64,000 nucleotides of DNA from Xylophilus sp. GW821-FHT01B05 (GTDB lineage: Bacteria; Pseudomonadota; Gammaproteobacteria; Burkholderiales; Burkholderiaceae_C). Where the stretch lies: contig CP152408.1 of NCBI GenBank assembly GCA_038961845.1, forward strand, positions 2,480,001-2,544,000, given 5' to 3'. How positions within the stretch are numbered: position 1 is the first letter of the stretch; the number at the start of each line of letters is the position of its first letter. The notes beneath the pieces are model-generated. The model did no database searches. It was not told the origin of the DNA and saw only the letters and a list, made by a program, of their open reading frames with translations. The position numbers and the translations under genes are program-made. Shown in pieces: positions 34,720 through 43,798 of the stretch.

Positions 34720-36792
34720 ATGCCCGCCTTGCACCGCTTCCTCATCCCCCTGGCCCTGCTGCTGGGCCTGCACGGCGCCGCCCAGGCCGCCATCTGCCGC
34801 GTGGCCGCCGACGGCAGTGCTGACGCCGACGCCGCCGCCGACGGCAGCAGTTGGACCCCGGCCACCACGCTGCAGGCGGCGCTGGGCAATGCCAACTGCG
34901 ACGAGATCTGGGTCCAGCAGGGCCTGTACAAACCCACCACCGACGACGACCGCACGGTCAGCTTTGCCATCAACCGCCCGCTCAAGCTCTACGGCGGCTT
35001 CACCGGCCGGGAAACCGCGCTGGCAGAGCGCAGCGGCGATAGCAGCAGCACCACGCTCTCGGGCGACATCGGAACGGAGGGCGACAGCAGCGACAACAGC
35101 TACCACGTGCTGGTCATAGGCGGGACGGACCGCACTACCGGCAACGGCAGCTACACCAGCGCCGATACCGTGGTCGATGGCTTCACGGTGACGGCGGGGC
35201 GGGCGAATGGGGGGGGCTCCAACAACTGGGGCGGCGGCCTCTACTGCAATGGCCGCGGGGCGGGCAGGGTGTGCAGCCCGTTGCTGACCGGGCTGGTCTT
35301 CCAGGGCAATGCAGCCACCTACGGCGGGGCGATCCTCAACGATGGCGACTCCGGCAGCAGCAGCCCCGCCATCACCAACACCACCTTCAGCGGCAATTCA
35401 GCCACCACCTACGGCGGGGCGATCTACAACTATGGCGACTCCGGCGGCAGCAGCAGCCCCGCCATCACCAACACCACCTTCAGCGGCAATTTAGCCGCCT
35501 ACGGCGGGGCGATCTACAGCTATGGCAACTCCAGCGGCAGCAGCAGCCCCGCCATCACCAACGCCACCTTCAGCGGCAATTCAGCCGTCTACTACGGCGG
35601 GGCGATCTACACCGTTGGCGGTGGCTCGACCACCAGCCGCCCCAGCGTGACCCGCTCGGTGTTCTGGGGCAATACGGCTGGCAGAGGTCCCCAGGCGTGG
35701 ACTAGTAGCAACGCCCAGATCACCTTCAACAACAGCCTGATCCAAGGGGGCTGCGCCAGCGATGGTGACGGCGGCGGCGGCGGTGCGTGCCCCGGCCCCG
35801 GCCCGCTGTTGACCGCTGACCCGCTACTCGGCCCCCTGCAGGACAACGGTGGCCCCACGCCCACCATGCTGCCGGCGGCCAATAGCCCGGTCATCGATGC
35901 GGGCGGCGCCTGCACCGGTAGCGACCAGCGCGGCGTGGCCCGCCCGCAGGGCAGTGCCTGCGATCTGGGTGCGGTGGAGCGGCGACAGGGCAACTACACA
36001 CTGGACGTTGCCGTGACGGGCGCAGGCAGTGTCAGCGCGGGGGCTGCGCCTGTGCCCGCTGTAGGCAGCATCACCAACTGCACAACTGCCGGTGGTGCGG
36101 CCTGCACGGCCGGCTATGCGATCGACTCCACGCCCGCAGCCAGCGTCACCTTGACCGCCACGCCCGATGCGGGCGCGACCTTCCTCGGCTGGGGCGGTGC
36201 CTGTATCGGCACCGGCACCTGCACCGTCACGATGGACCAGGCGCGCAGCGTGACCGCCAGCTTCGTCCTCAGCAGCTTCACCGGCGGCTTGCCTGGTGGC
36301 GGCAATGCCACGGCGGCGCTGGCGGGGGGAGGCGCGGGCTGCACGCTGGTGCCCGGCAACACCGGCTTTGCCAGCCCGGCCAGCACGCCGCCGGGGGTGA
36401 GCTTCCCGCAAGGGGTGTTTGCCTTTAGCGCCAGCGGCTGCACCGCCGGCAGCAGCGTGACCTTGACACTGACCTACCCGCAAGCCCTGCCGGCCGGGGC
36501 GCAGTACTGGAAGTTTGGCCCCACGGCGGCCAATGCCACGGCGCACTGGTTTGTGCTGCCGGGCGCCACGATCAATGGCAACACCGTCACCTTCAGCATC
36601 ACCGACAACGGCGACGGCGACTCTGACCCGGCCCCGGGCAGCATCACCGACCCGGGCGGCGTGGGCGTGCTGGCCGTGGCCGGCGGCGGCGTGACCGCGA
36701 TCCCGGTGGATGCGCCGTGGATGCTGGGGCTGTTGACGCTGTTGCTGGGCGGGGCGGCCTGGCGTGCCAAGCGGGTGGGCTTGCGGCGTTAA
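34720..36792 (+). CDS. Secreted parallel beta-helix protein with choice-of-anchor-U-like region and IPTL-like C-terminal anchor
   Basis: 690 residues from ATG 34720, chosen because it starts a clean signal peptide (HRFLIPLALLLGLHGAAQAA); the longer frame from 34570 buries it. Residues about 170-330 are right-handed beta-helix repeats of the type TYGGAIYNYGDSGGSSSPAI and TNTTFSGNSA. Then come an InlB/Big-like module (VTLTATPDAGATFLGWGG, CTVTMDQARSVTASFV), a region like choice-of-anchor U (QYWKFGPTAANATAHWF, ITDNGDGDSDPAPGSITDPG) and a C-terminal IPVDAPWMLGLLTLLLGGA helix plus basic tail, resembling IPTL-CTERM sorting signals but with Val-Asp in place of Thr-Leu. Likely a surface protein. Its stop overlaps the convergent gene's stop (TTAA). 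Confidence 0.85.
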   Translation: MPALHRFLIPLALLLGLHGAAQAAICRVAADGSADADAAADGSSWTPATTLQAALGNANCDEIWVQQGLYKPTTDDDRTVSFAINRPLKLYGGFTGRETALAERSGDSSSTTLSGDIGTEGDSSDNSYHVLVIGGTDRTTGNGSYTSADTVVDGFTVTAGRANGGGSNNWGGGLYCNGRGAGRVCSPLLTGLVFQGNAATYGGAILNDGDSGSSSPAITNTTFSGNSATTYGGAIYNYGDSGGSSSPAITNTTFSGNLAAYGGAIYSYGNSSGSSSPAITNATFSGNSAVYYGGAIYTVGGGSTTSRPSVTRSVFWGNTAGRGPQAWTSSNAQITFNNSLIQGGCASDGDGGGGGACPGPGPLLTADPLLGPLQDNGGPTPTMLPAANSPVIDAGGACTGSDQRGVARPQGSACDLGAVERRQGNYTLDVAVTGAGSVSAGAAPVPAVGSITNCTTAGGAACTAGYAIDSTPAASVTLTATPDAGATFLGWGGACIGTGTCTVTMDQARSVTASFVLSSFTGGLPGGGNATAALAGGGAGCTLVPGNTGFASPASTPPGVSFPQGVFAFSASGCTAGSSVTLTLTYPQALPAGAQYWKFGPTAANATAHWFVLPGATINGNTVTFSITDNGDGDSDPAPGSITDPGGVGVLAVAGGGVTAIPVDAPWMLGLLTLLLGGAAWRAKRVGLRR
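35314..35613 (+). repeat. Tandem coding repeats (87, 93, 90 bp) in the beta-helix gene
   Basis: Near-identical units start at 35314, 35401 and 35494, with a partial fourth at 35584. Each contains TACGGCGGGGCGATC, then GGCAGCAGCAGCCCCGCCAT and ACCTTCAGCGGCAATT. Units differ by single codons, so lengths are multiples of three. Such tracts expand and contract by recombination and change the number of helix coils. Confidence 0.9.
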
Positions 36793-37661
36793 CTTTGCGG
36801 TGCACGCACCGGCCGCAGCACCGCCGCATGCGCGGCCAGCCAACGGGCGGCCAGGGTTTGCGCGGGCACGGGGTGCGCGTCTTGCGAGGGGTGAAAGTCA
36901 CGCCGGAAGTAAGCCAGCATGGGCCCGGCGCAGCGCCACACCAGGCCGTCGCGGCCCCAGAACAGGCGCAGGGCATCGGCCCAGGTGCCGGGCTTGAACA
37001 GCGTGCGGTCATGCCACAGGTTGGACACGGTCTGCCGCGTGGCATCCACCGCGAACACCAGGCTCACATACAGGTACCAGCGCACGCGCCACTGGTGGCT
37101 GCCGCCCAGCGCCTGGTAGAGGTCGTAGGCGACCGCGCTGTGCTCGGTCTCTTCGGCCGCGTGCCAGCGCCAGACGGTCTGCATGTCGGCATCGGCGCCG
37201 TCCAGCCAGCGGCTGTGGCGCAGGGTGCCGTCGGCCAGCAGGGCGGTGAAGTGCTCGTAGGCACAGGTCACGGCCAGCGCGTGGCGCGGGTCATTCACCA
37301 TCTTGCGAAAGCGCGCGATGCGTGCCGTGGCCCAGTGCTGCCAGCGGTTGACCAAACCCTGCTGCTCCAGTTGGGCGTTGTACAGGCCGTGGATGCGGCG
37401 GTGCGTGGCCTCTTGGCCGATGAAGCCGGCAACGGTCTCGCGCATGGCGTCGTGCTCGGGCCCGGCGGGCAGGGCGCGGGCGGCGTCGCGCACCGCATCG
37501 ATAAAGAACTGCTCGCCCACCGGGAAGCTCATCGACAGCGCGTTGAAGAACTGGGTGCGGTAGGCGCGCCCGCCATGCCAGTGGCGGGCAAAGCCGCGTT
37601 GCAGGTCGACTTCGAGCTTGCGCACGATCAGGCGTTCAGGTGGCGGGGCAGTGGGGCGCAT
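36789..37661 (-). CDS. Predicted metal-dependent hydrolase, PF10118 family (ferritin-like)
   Basis: 290 residues. Carboxylate-bridged di-metal-type ligands are visible: FIGQEATHRRIH, AYEHFTALL and WHAAEETEHSAVAYDLY, with the N-terminal SMSFPVGEQFFI typical of this family. The activity is not established; members often sit by TetR regulators and lipid or steroid genes. The start has GGAG eight bases upstream and is divergent from the TetR gene 110 bases away, so the latter is the likely regulator. The stop codon overlaps the convergent beta-helix stop. Confidence 0.85.
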   Translation of the reverse strand: MRPTAPPPERLIVRKLEVDLQRGFARHWHGGRAYRTQFFNALSMSFPVGEQFFIDAVRDAARALPAGPEHDAMRETVAGFIGQEATHRRIHGLYNAQLEQQGLVNRWQHWATARIARFRKMVNDPRHALAVTCAYEHFTALLADGTLRHSRWLDGADADMQTVWRWHAAEETEHSAVAYDLYQALGGSHQWRVRWYLYVSLVFAVDATRQTVSNLWHDRTLFKPGTWADALRLFWGRDGLVWRCAGPMLAYFRRDFHPSQDAHPVPAQTLAARWLAAHAAVLRPVRAPQS

Positions 37662-37771
37662 GGTGTTCTCCGGTGGCGGCGCGGCTTGATGTGCGGCGCG
37701 TTTCTGAGCATTATTCAGTTTTGAGCGCGGGCCGCTACTCGCCTTGTGCTCAGTTTTTGCAGGAGCCCGCC

Positions 37772-38425
37772 ATGAAGAAGCCCAGCACCGGCGAAGCCGC
37801 GCCGCGCATGCGCAAACAGCCCACGCAGCCGCGCGCGCAGCGCACCATAGAGACCATTTTTGACGCCACTGCTCAGATTGTGGAGAGCGAAGGCGAGGGC
37901 GCCTTGACCACCAACCGCATTGCGCAGAAGGCGGGCTTCTCCATTGGCACGCTCTACCAGTACTTCCCGTCGAAAGAGGCGGTGCTGGTGGCCATGATCC
38001 ACCGCCAGCGCGACAAGGTGCAGCAAGAGCTGCAGTCCATGCTGGACCGCGCCGTGGCCGAGCGGCGCGAGGTGCGGGCCACCGTGCGCGAGCTGGTGCG
38101 GCTGCTGGTGCAGGCCTTTGGCGGCACCTCGCGGCCACGGCGCGCCTTCATCCGCATGGCCTGGCGGCTGGACCACCACGACAACATCACCCAGGCGCTG
38201 CGCGAAGGCGCAGACCGCAACGCCATGGCACTGGCGCAACTGATAGACACCGGTGAAGCCCCAGGCGTGCGCCCGCCCAACCCGGCCATGATGTTTGTCA
38301 TCACCCGCGCGGTGATGGGCGCGATCCGCAGCGCTTCGCTGGAGGATTCACCGCTGCTGGGCACGCCGGCTTTTGAAGACGAGCTGGTGCGCATGGTGTG
38401 GGGGCTGCTGCGATCGGAAATTTAA
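37772..38425 (+). CDS. TetR-family transcriptional regulator
   Basis: 217 residues. The N-terminal HTH (about 22-68) includes TIETIFDATAQIVESEG, RIAQKAGFSIGTLYQYFPSK. The C-terminal ligand domain is not assignable. CAGGAG precedes ATG 37772. Divergent from the PF10118 hydrolase gene, its probable target. Oddity: the last codons and stop (RSEI, TAA) lie within the left end of palindromic repeat copy F (CGGAAATTTAAAG), so the repeat has replaced the original gene end. Confidence 0.93.
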   Translation: MKKPSTGEAAPRMRKQPTQPRAQRTIETIFDATAQIVESEGEGALTTNRIAQKAGFSIGTLYQYFPSKEAVLVAMIHRQRDKVQQELQSMLDRAVAERREVRATVRELVRLLVQAFGGTSRPRRAFIRMAWRLDHHDNITQALREGADRNAMALAQLIDTGEAPGVRPPNPAMMFVITRAVMGAIRSASLEDSPLLGTPAFEDELVRMVWGLLRSEI

Positions 38426-38480
38426 AGAAAAAGTGGCTGTAGCCCAGGTGTAGACTGGGCTATTAGCTATCAATTCAGGA
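38412..38480 (+). repeat. Dispersed palindromic repeat, copy F, overlapping the tetR stop
   Basis: Reads TCGGAAATTTAAAGAAAAAG, then TGGCTGTAGCCCAGGTGTAG, then ACTGGGCTATTAGCTATCAA. The left 20 bases match copy D at all but one or two positions. The central hairpin is TAGCCCAG/CTGGGCTA. It lies between tetR (+) and the AhpD-like gene (-) and supplies the tetR stop codon. Confidence 0.88.
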
Positions 38481-38481
38481 G

Positions 38482-39063
38482 TTAAGCCTTCTTCTCGCGC
38501 GGCAGCCGGCCCATTAGAAAAAATTCTGCATTGGGCTGCATGCCGGTCACGCTGGCGATGCGGTTCGACAGCCCGAAGAAGGCGGTGATGGCGGTGATGT
38601 CCCAGATGTCTTCGTCATCAAAACCATGGGCATGCAGCGCGGCAAAGTCGGCGTCGTCCACCGCGTGCGACTGGTCGCAGACCTTCATGGCAAAGGCCAG
38701 CATGGCGTGCTGGCGCGGGGTGATGTCGGCTTTGCGCCAGTTGACCGCCACCTGGTCGGCCACCAGCGGCTTCTTCTCGTAGATGCGCAGCAGCGCGCCG
38801 TGCGCCACCACGCAGTACAGGCACTGGTTGGCCGCGCTGGTGGCGGTGACGATCATCTCGCGGTCGCCCTTGCTCAGGTGGCCTTCTTCCTTTTCCATCA
38901 AGGCGTCGTGGTAGGCGAAGAAGGCTCGCCACTCGGCCGGCCGGCGCGCCAGTGCCAGGAACACGTTGGGGATGAAGCCGGCTTTCTCTTGCACCGCAAG
39001 GATGCGGGCGCGGATGTCGTCGGGCAGCTTGTGCAGTTCGGCAAGCGGGTAGCGGCTGGTCAT
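38482..39063 (-). CDS. Peroxidase-related / carboxymuconolactone-decarboxylase-like protein (AhpD fold)
   Basis: 193 residues of the AhpD-like family. The redox motif CLYCVVAHG gives Cys81, Cys84 and His88, the CxxC-x3-H pattern of alkylhydroperoxidase-type members. Further features are the N-terminal GFIPNVFLALARRPAEWRAF and the C-terminal MQPNAEFFLMGR. It should have thiol peroxidase-type activity, but the partner reductant is unknown. Convergent with tetR across repeat copy F. Confidence 0.88.
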   Translation of the reverse strand: MTSRYPLAELHKLPDDIRARILAVQEKAGFIPNVFLALARRPAEWRAFFAYHDALMEKEEGHLSKGDREMIVTATSAANQCLYCVVAHGALLRIYEKKPLVADQVAVNWRKADITPRQHAMLAFAMKVCDQSHAVDDADFAALHAHGFDDEDIWDITAITAFFGLSNRIASVTGMQPNAEFFLMGRLPREKKA

Positions 39064-39201
39064 GGGTGTCTCCTTTGCTTACCTATTGTCACTGCGGCAC
39101 AGGGCTCGTGCGGCACGCTGGCGCCGTATGCCGGGTCTACCATGGGACGCACAGCGCCCGCGGTTGTGCGGGCGGCCCTGCCTTTGAAGGAGCGATTGCC
39201 C

Positions 39202-40095
39202 ATGTCTGATTCCGACTTTCGTCCGCCGCGTGAAAAGCCTTCTGCCCTGAAGCCCGTCATTGCCGTTGTTGTGCTGCTGTTGGCCGCCGCTGCCGGCTGG
39301 TGGTACTGGCAGCAGCGCGCGCCCGTGCCGGATGCGCTGCCGCCCCAGGCCGCCGCGCCAGAGACCCCGCCAGAGCCCGCGCCCGCACCGGCTGCGCCCG
39401 CCGGGCCGCAATTCCCGGTCGAGCCGCCGGCCGCAGAGCCCGCCGCCAAGCTGCCGGCGCTGGCCGACTCCGACGGCACCGTGGGCTCGGCGCTGGAAGG
39501 CCTGCTGAGCCGCAAGTCGGTGTTGTCGTGGCTGCAGATGGACGGCTTTGTGCGCCGCGCGGTGGCCACGGTCGACAACCTCACGCGTGAACAGGCGCCT
39601 TCGCGCATGTGGCCGGTGCAGCCGGCGCCGCAGCGCTTCAGCGTGAGCGGGCAGCAGGGCGGGGCGCAGTACATCGCGCTGGACAACGCCGCGCGCTACA
39701 CGCCCTTTGTGCAGTTCGCGGAGTCGGTGGACACGGCCAAGTCGGTGGCGCTGTACCGCCGGCTCTACCCGCTGTTCCAGGAAGCGTACGAAGAGCTGGG
39801 CTACCCGGGCCGCTATTTCAACGACCGCCTGGTGGGGGTGATAGACCACTTGTTGCAGACACCCGAGCCGACCGGCCCGATCGCGGTGCAACTGACCGAG
39901 GTCAAGGGCGACGTGCCTTCGGTGCGGCCTTGGGTGCGCTACGAATTTGCCGACCCGGCGCTGCAGTCGCTTTCCGCCGGCCAGAAGCTGCTGGTGCGCA
40001 TGGGGCCGGTGAACGAACGGCGGCTGAAAGCCAAGCTGCGTGACTGGCGCAACCAACTGGTGGCCGGCGGCAAGATCGATGCGGGCAAGTCTTGA
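39202..40095 (+). CDS. DUF3014 family membrane-anchored protein
   Basis: 297 residues: short cytoplasmic N-terminus, one membrane helix (about 18-36, VIAVVVLLLAAAAGWWYW), a Pro/Ala-rich linker (45-85) and a conserved periplasmic domain (about 95-290) with GLLSRKSVLSWLQMDGFVRR and LVDNLTREQ-type VATVDNLTREQAP motifs of DUF3014. Function unknown. AAGGAG precedes ATG 39202. Tandem with katA, 89 bases upstream of it. Confidence 0.88.
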   Translation: MSDSDFRPPREKPSALKPVIAVVVLLLAAAAGWWYWQQRAPVPDALPPQAAAPETPPEPAPAPAAPAGPQFPVEPPAAEPAAKLPALADSDGTVGSALEGLLSRKSVLSWLQMDGFVRRAVATVDNLTREQAPSRMWPVQPAPQRFSVSGQQGGAQYIALDNAARYTPFVQFAESVDTAKSVALYRRLYPLFQEAYEELGYPGRYFNDRLVGVIDHLLQTPEPTGPIAVQLTEVKGDVPSVRPWVRYEFADPALQSLSAGQKLLVRMGPVNERRLKAKLRDWRNQLVAGGKIDAGKS

Positions 40096-40184
40096 GTCAT
40101 TGGCTGTCTGCTTTTGCTGAATAAGGAGCGCATTTCCACCTGTCATCCAACGCTTTTTTCCACCGCAACAGAGGAGCACCCCCG

Positions 40185-41651
40185 ATGAGCAAGAAGAATG
40201 ACCGTAGCCCCAAGCTGACCACGGCGTCTGGCATCCCGGTAGCCGACAACCAGAACTCGCAAAGCGCAGGCCCTCGTGGCCCGGTGCTGCTGCAGGACTT
40301 TCACCTGATCGAGAAGCTGCAGCACTTCAACCGCGAGCGCATCCCCGAGCGCGTGGTGCATGCCAAGGGCTCGGGCGCCTTTGGCACCTTCACCGTCACC
40401 CACGACATCAGCCAGTACACCAAGGCCAGGCTGCTCGACAAGGTGGGCAAAACAACCGAGACCTTTCTGCGCTTCTCTACCGTCGGGGGTGAGAAAGGCA
40501 GCGCCGACACCGAGCGCGACCCACGCGGCTTTGCGCTGCGCTTCTATACGGAAGACGGCAACTGGGACCTGGTGGGCCTCAACGAGCCGGTGTTCTTCAT
40601 CAAGGACGGCATCAAGTTCCCGGACTTCATCCACACGCAAAAGCGCGACCCGCAGACCAACCTGAAGTCGCCGCAAATGAAGTGGGACTTCTGGAGCCAT
40701 GCGCCCGAATCGACGCACAAGGTCACCATGCTGTACAGCGACCGCGGCACGCCCGACGGCTATCGCCACATGGACGGCTTTGGCACCCACACCTTCAGCC
40801 TGATCAATGCTGCGGGCGAGCGGGTCTGGGTCAAGTGGCACCTGAAGACCCAGCAGGGCATCAAGAACCTGAGCGCCGACGAGGCCAAACGCCTGGCCGG
40901 CAGCGACCCGGACTACGCCCAGCGCGACCTGTTCAACGCCATCGCCGCCGGCCGTTTCCCCAAGTGGGATGTGGCGATCCAGGTCATGACCGAGGCCGCC
41001 GCCGTGGCCTGGGAAAAGAAGACCGGCTGGAACCCCTTCGACGTGACCAAGGTCTGGCCGTATGGGGACTTCCCGCGCATCCCCGTGGGCGTGCTGGAAC
41101 TCAACCGCAACCCCGACAACTACCACGCCGACGTGGAGCAGGCCGGCTTCTCGCCCGCCAACATCGTGCCCGGCCTGGGCTACAGCCCGGACAAGATGCT
41201 GCAAAGCCGCTTGTTTGGCTACCACGACGCCCAGCTCTACCGCGTGGGCACCAACCACCAGCACCTGCCGGTGAACAGCCCGCGCTGCCCCTTCCACAAC
41301 CAGCAGCGCGACGGCGCCATGGCCACGTCGGTCAGCAACGACCACTCGGCCAAGAACTACGCCAACGTCCAGGCCGCCGGCACCGACACCACCGGCTTTG
41401 GCCACGGCGACCCGGGCTGGGCACTGCAGGGCACAGCGGGCTACTACGACGAGCGCGGCCAGTCGGATGACTTCACCCAGGCCGGCAACCTGTACCGCCT
41501 GCTGAAGCCCGACGCGCAAGACCGCCTGACCACCAACATCGCCGACGAATTGAAGGAAGTGACCAAGGACGTGCAAGACCTGCAGGTCTCGCACTTCACC
41601 AAGGCCGACCCGGCCTATGGCGCGGCCGTGGCGCGCAAGCTGAAGAGGTAG
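40185..41651 (+). CDS. katA: Heme catalase (small-subunit monofunctional)
   Basis: 488 residues, small-subunit catalase size. Catalytic His59 (RVVHAKGSGAFG) and Asn133 (GLNEPVFFIKD), and proximal heme ligand Tyr346 in RLFGYHDAQLYR, are intact. It disproportionates hydrogen peroxide in the cytoplasm. AGAGGAGC precedes ATG 40185. No OxyR-type site was recognised in the 89-base leader. Its TAG stop is the TAG of repeat copy G (GGTAGCTATT), so the repeat abuts or forms the gene end. Confidence 0.97.
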   Translation: MSKKNDRSPKLTTASGIPVADNQNSQSAGPRGPVLLQDFHLIEKLQHFNRERIPERVVHAKGSGAFGTFTVTHDISQYTKARLLDKVGKTTETFLRFSTVGGEKGSADTERDPRGFALRFYTEDGNWDLVGLNEPVFFIKDGIKFPDFIHTQKRDPQTNLKSPQMKWDFWSHAPESTHKVTMLYSDRGTPDGYRHMDGFGTHTFSLINAAGERVWVKWHLKTQQGIKNLSADEAKRLAGSDPDYAQRDLFNAIAAGRFPKWDVAIQVMTEAAAVAWEKKTGWNPFDVTKVWPYGDFPRIPVGVLELNRNPDNYHADVEQAGFSPANIVPGLGYSPDKMLQSRLFGYHDAQLYRVGTNHQHLPVNSPRCPFHNQQRDGAMATSVSNDHSAKNYANVQAAGTDTTGFGHGDPGWALQGTAGYYDERGQSDDFTQAGNLYRLLKPDAQDRLTTNIADELKEVTKDVQDLQVSHFTKADPAYGAAVARKLKR

Positions 41652-41712
41652 CTATTAAATAGATAGCTATAAGTCCAGATGCAATAAGGGCTAGAGGCCT
41701 ATTTCTCTTAAA
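41647..41712 (-). repeat. Dispersed palindromic repeat, copy G, supplying the katA stop
   Basis: Reads GGTAGCTATTAAATAGATAG, then CTATAAGTCCAGATGCAATA, then AGGGCTAGAGGCCTATTTCT. It is in the opposite orientation to copies B, D, F and H, and close to copy I (TAGCTATC, then AGGTGCAACAAGGGCTAGA). The TAG of its first TAGCTAT is the stop codon of katA. Confidence 0.85.
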
Positions 41713-41856
41713 TTGCGGCCAGCCTTGCAAAAGGCTGTGCCGCAAAGCCCTTGATGCGGGCTGGTTCTATCGGTCGCCGCTGTCAGCTGCCCGTGCTACC
41801 GTGCCCTTCACCTCGCCGTAGAACTGCTCTTCACGGTGAGCCTCTTTGGAGGAGAC

Positions 41857-43752
41857 ATGCGTACCGAGCTTTCACCCGCCCCCCTGGTGCAGGGCCAGGA
41901 TGTCATCGCGCTGTCGCACCAGCGCTCGCTGGCCTTTGGCCTGCGGCAGCAAGACGCGCCCGACGTGGCGCCGCTGTCGCGCTCTGACTTGGCCGACCTG
42001 CTCGATGGCAGCCGCGACCTGTTCGTGCATGCGCGCCCGGTCATGGAAACGCTCTACGGCCAGATCGCCGGCACACGCAGCATGGTGCTGCTGACCGACT
42101 GCGAAGGCGCCATCCTGCATGCGCTGGGCGACGATGACTTTCTGGCCAAGGCGCAGCGTGTGGCCCTGCAGCCCGGCGGCCTGTGGTCGGAGCGCTACCG
42201 TGGCACCAATGCCATCGGCACCGCTTTGGTCGAGGGCACGGCCACCCAGGTCCATGCCGACCAGCACTACCTGCGCGCCAACCACTTCCTGAGCTGCACC
42301 TGCGCACCGATCCTGGACCCGATGGGGCAAGTGGTGGGGGCACTGGATGTCAGCAGCGACCACCGCGACGGCCACCCGCACACGCTGGCGCTGGTGCGCA
42401 TGTCGGCCCAAATGGTGGAGAACCACTTCTTCAACACCCGCTTTGCGCAGGCGGTACGCGTGCACTTTCACAGCCAGGCGGGTTTTTTGGGCACCTTGAT
42501 GGAGGGCATTGCCGCCTTTACGCCAGATGGGCGCTTGCTGTCGGCCAACCGCAGTGCGCGGTTTCAGTTGGGAGGGCTGTCACTGCGCGCCTTGCAGGAG
42601 CAGAGCTTTGGCGCATTGTTTGGCGTGGCGCTGGAGGCGCTGCGCGACAGCGCTGCCCGCGACCCGGCGCAGATCCTGTCGCTCTACCTGCCACACGGCG
42701 GGAAGGTGATGGCGCGGTTGGCGTTGCAACGGCCGCCTGTACGGGTGCTGGCCGATGGGCCCGCGCACGAGCCGGCGGTGAAACTGCGCCCCGCGCGCGC
42801 AGGTATGGGCGCGCCGCCCCTGTCCGGCCTGCGCTATCTGGCCACCGGCGACCCGCAGGTGGCGCGTGTGCTGGAGCGCGTGGGCAAGCTGCGCGGGCGC
42901 GACGTGCCCATCTTGATCCTGGGTGAGACCGGCACCGGCAAGGAGCTGCTGGCGCGCGCCATTCACCAAGATTCGCCACGCCGCGCCGCGCCCTTTGTGG
43001 CGGTGAACTGCGCGGCCATCCCGGAGGCGTTGATCGAGTCCGAGCTGTTCGGCCACGAGGACGGCGCCTTCACCGGCGCGCGCCGCAAGGGCCGCACCGG
43101 GCTGGTCCAGCAGGCCCATGGCGGCACCTTGTTTCTGGATGAGATCGGCGACATGCCGCTGGCCTTGCAGGCGCGGCTGCTGCGCGTGCTGCAAGAGCGC
43201 GCGGTAACGCCGCTGGGCGGCGCCCAGCCGCTGCCGGTGGATGTGGCGGTGGTCTGCGCCACGCACTGCAACCTGCGCGAGATGATGGCGGCCGGCAGTT
43301 TCCGCGAAGACCTGTACTACCGCCTGAACGGCCTGACCGTGCGGCTGCCGCCGCTGCGCGAACGCACCGATCTGCAGGTGATCGTGCAGCGCCTGCTGCA
43401 GAGCGCCGCCGAGGGCGGGCCGGTGCCGGCACTGGACGACGAGGTCCAGGCCCTGCTGGCGCGCTGCCGCTGGCCAGGCAACCTGCGGCAGATGGCCGGC
43501 GTGCTGCGCACCGCCTTGCTGCTGGCCGATGGCGAGGCCCTGATCCGCCGCAGCCACCTGCCCGAGGATTTTCTGGAGGCGTTGGACGCCACCGCATCTG
43601 ACGGTGCTCCCCCGCCACCCGCTGGCTTGCGCGAGCGGGCGACCGATGCGGTGCAACAGGCGCTGGCCGCACATGGCGGCAATGTGTCGGCGGCGGCGCG
43701 CGCGCTGGGGGTGTCGCGCAATACTGTTTATCGGCACCTGCAGCGGCATTGA
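41857..43752 (+). CDS. acoR: Sigma-54-dependent transcriptional activator, AcoR-type
   Basis: 631 residues. A GAF-like sensor region (about 60-200, including [20 protein letters not shown]), a central AAA+ domain with Walker A GETGTGKE (about 355) and the sigma-54 contact motif GAFTGA (about 404), and a C-terminal Fis HTH ([20 protein letters not shown]) are seen. ATG 41857 has GGAGGAG five bases upstream. AcoR relatives respond to acetoin, alcohols or aldehydes. The likely target is the aldehyde dehydrogenase-DUF779 operon at 45.6-47.5 kb, which has a sigma-54 promoter and TGT-N11-ACA sites. An IS now lies between them. Confidence 0.93.
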   Translation: MRTELSPAPLVQGQDVIALSHQRSLAFGLRQQDAPDVAPLSRSDLADLLDGSRDLFVHARPVMETLYGQIAGTRSMVLLTDCEGAILHALGDDDFLAKAQRVALQPGGLWSERYRGTNAIGTALVEGTATQVHADQHYLRANHFLSCTCAPILDPMGQVVGALDVSSDHRDGHPHTLALVRMSAQMVENHFFNTRFAQAVRVHFHSQAGFLGTLMEGIAAFTPDGRLLSANRSARFQLGGLSLRALQEQSFGALFGVALEALRDSAARDPAQILSLYLPHGGKVMARLALQRPPVRVLADGPAHEPAVKLRPARAGMGAPPLSGLRYLATGDPQVARVLERVGKLRGRDVPILILGETGTGKELLARAIHQDSPRRAAPFVAVNCAAIPEALIESELFGHEDGAFTGARRKGRTGLVQQAHGGTLFLDEIGDMPLALQARLLRVLQERAVTPLGGAQPLPVDVAVVCATHCNLREMMAAGSFREDLYYRLNGLTVRLPPLRERTDLQVIVQRLLQSAAEGGPVPALDDEVQALLARCRWPGNLRQMAGVLRTALLLADGEALIRRSHLPEDFLEALDATASDGAPPPPAGLRERATDAVQQALAAHGGNVSAAARALGVSRNTVYRHLQRH

Positions 43753-43759
43753 CATGGCC

Positions 43760-43798
43760 GTTCGCCCTGAGCCTGTCGAAGGGCTTCGACAAGCTCAG
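43760..43798. repeat. REP-like palindrome interrupted by an IS
   Basis: Left part GTTCGCCCTGAGCCTGTCGA, then AGGGCTTCGACAAGCTCAG. Its remainder, CCCGAACGG, is found at 45539-45547 on the other side of the IS. The stems CCTGTCGAAG/CTTCGACAAG and the outer GTTCG/CGAAC make a typical chromosomal REP hairpin. The intact form would be 48 bases. Confidence 0.75.

Noticed and set aside
35314..35613. CRISPR or satellite array
   Set aside because: Units are translated in frame as beta-helix coils with no unique spacers.
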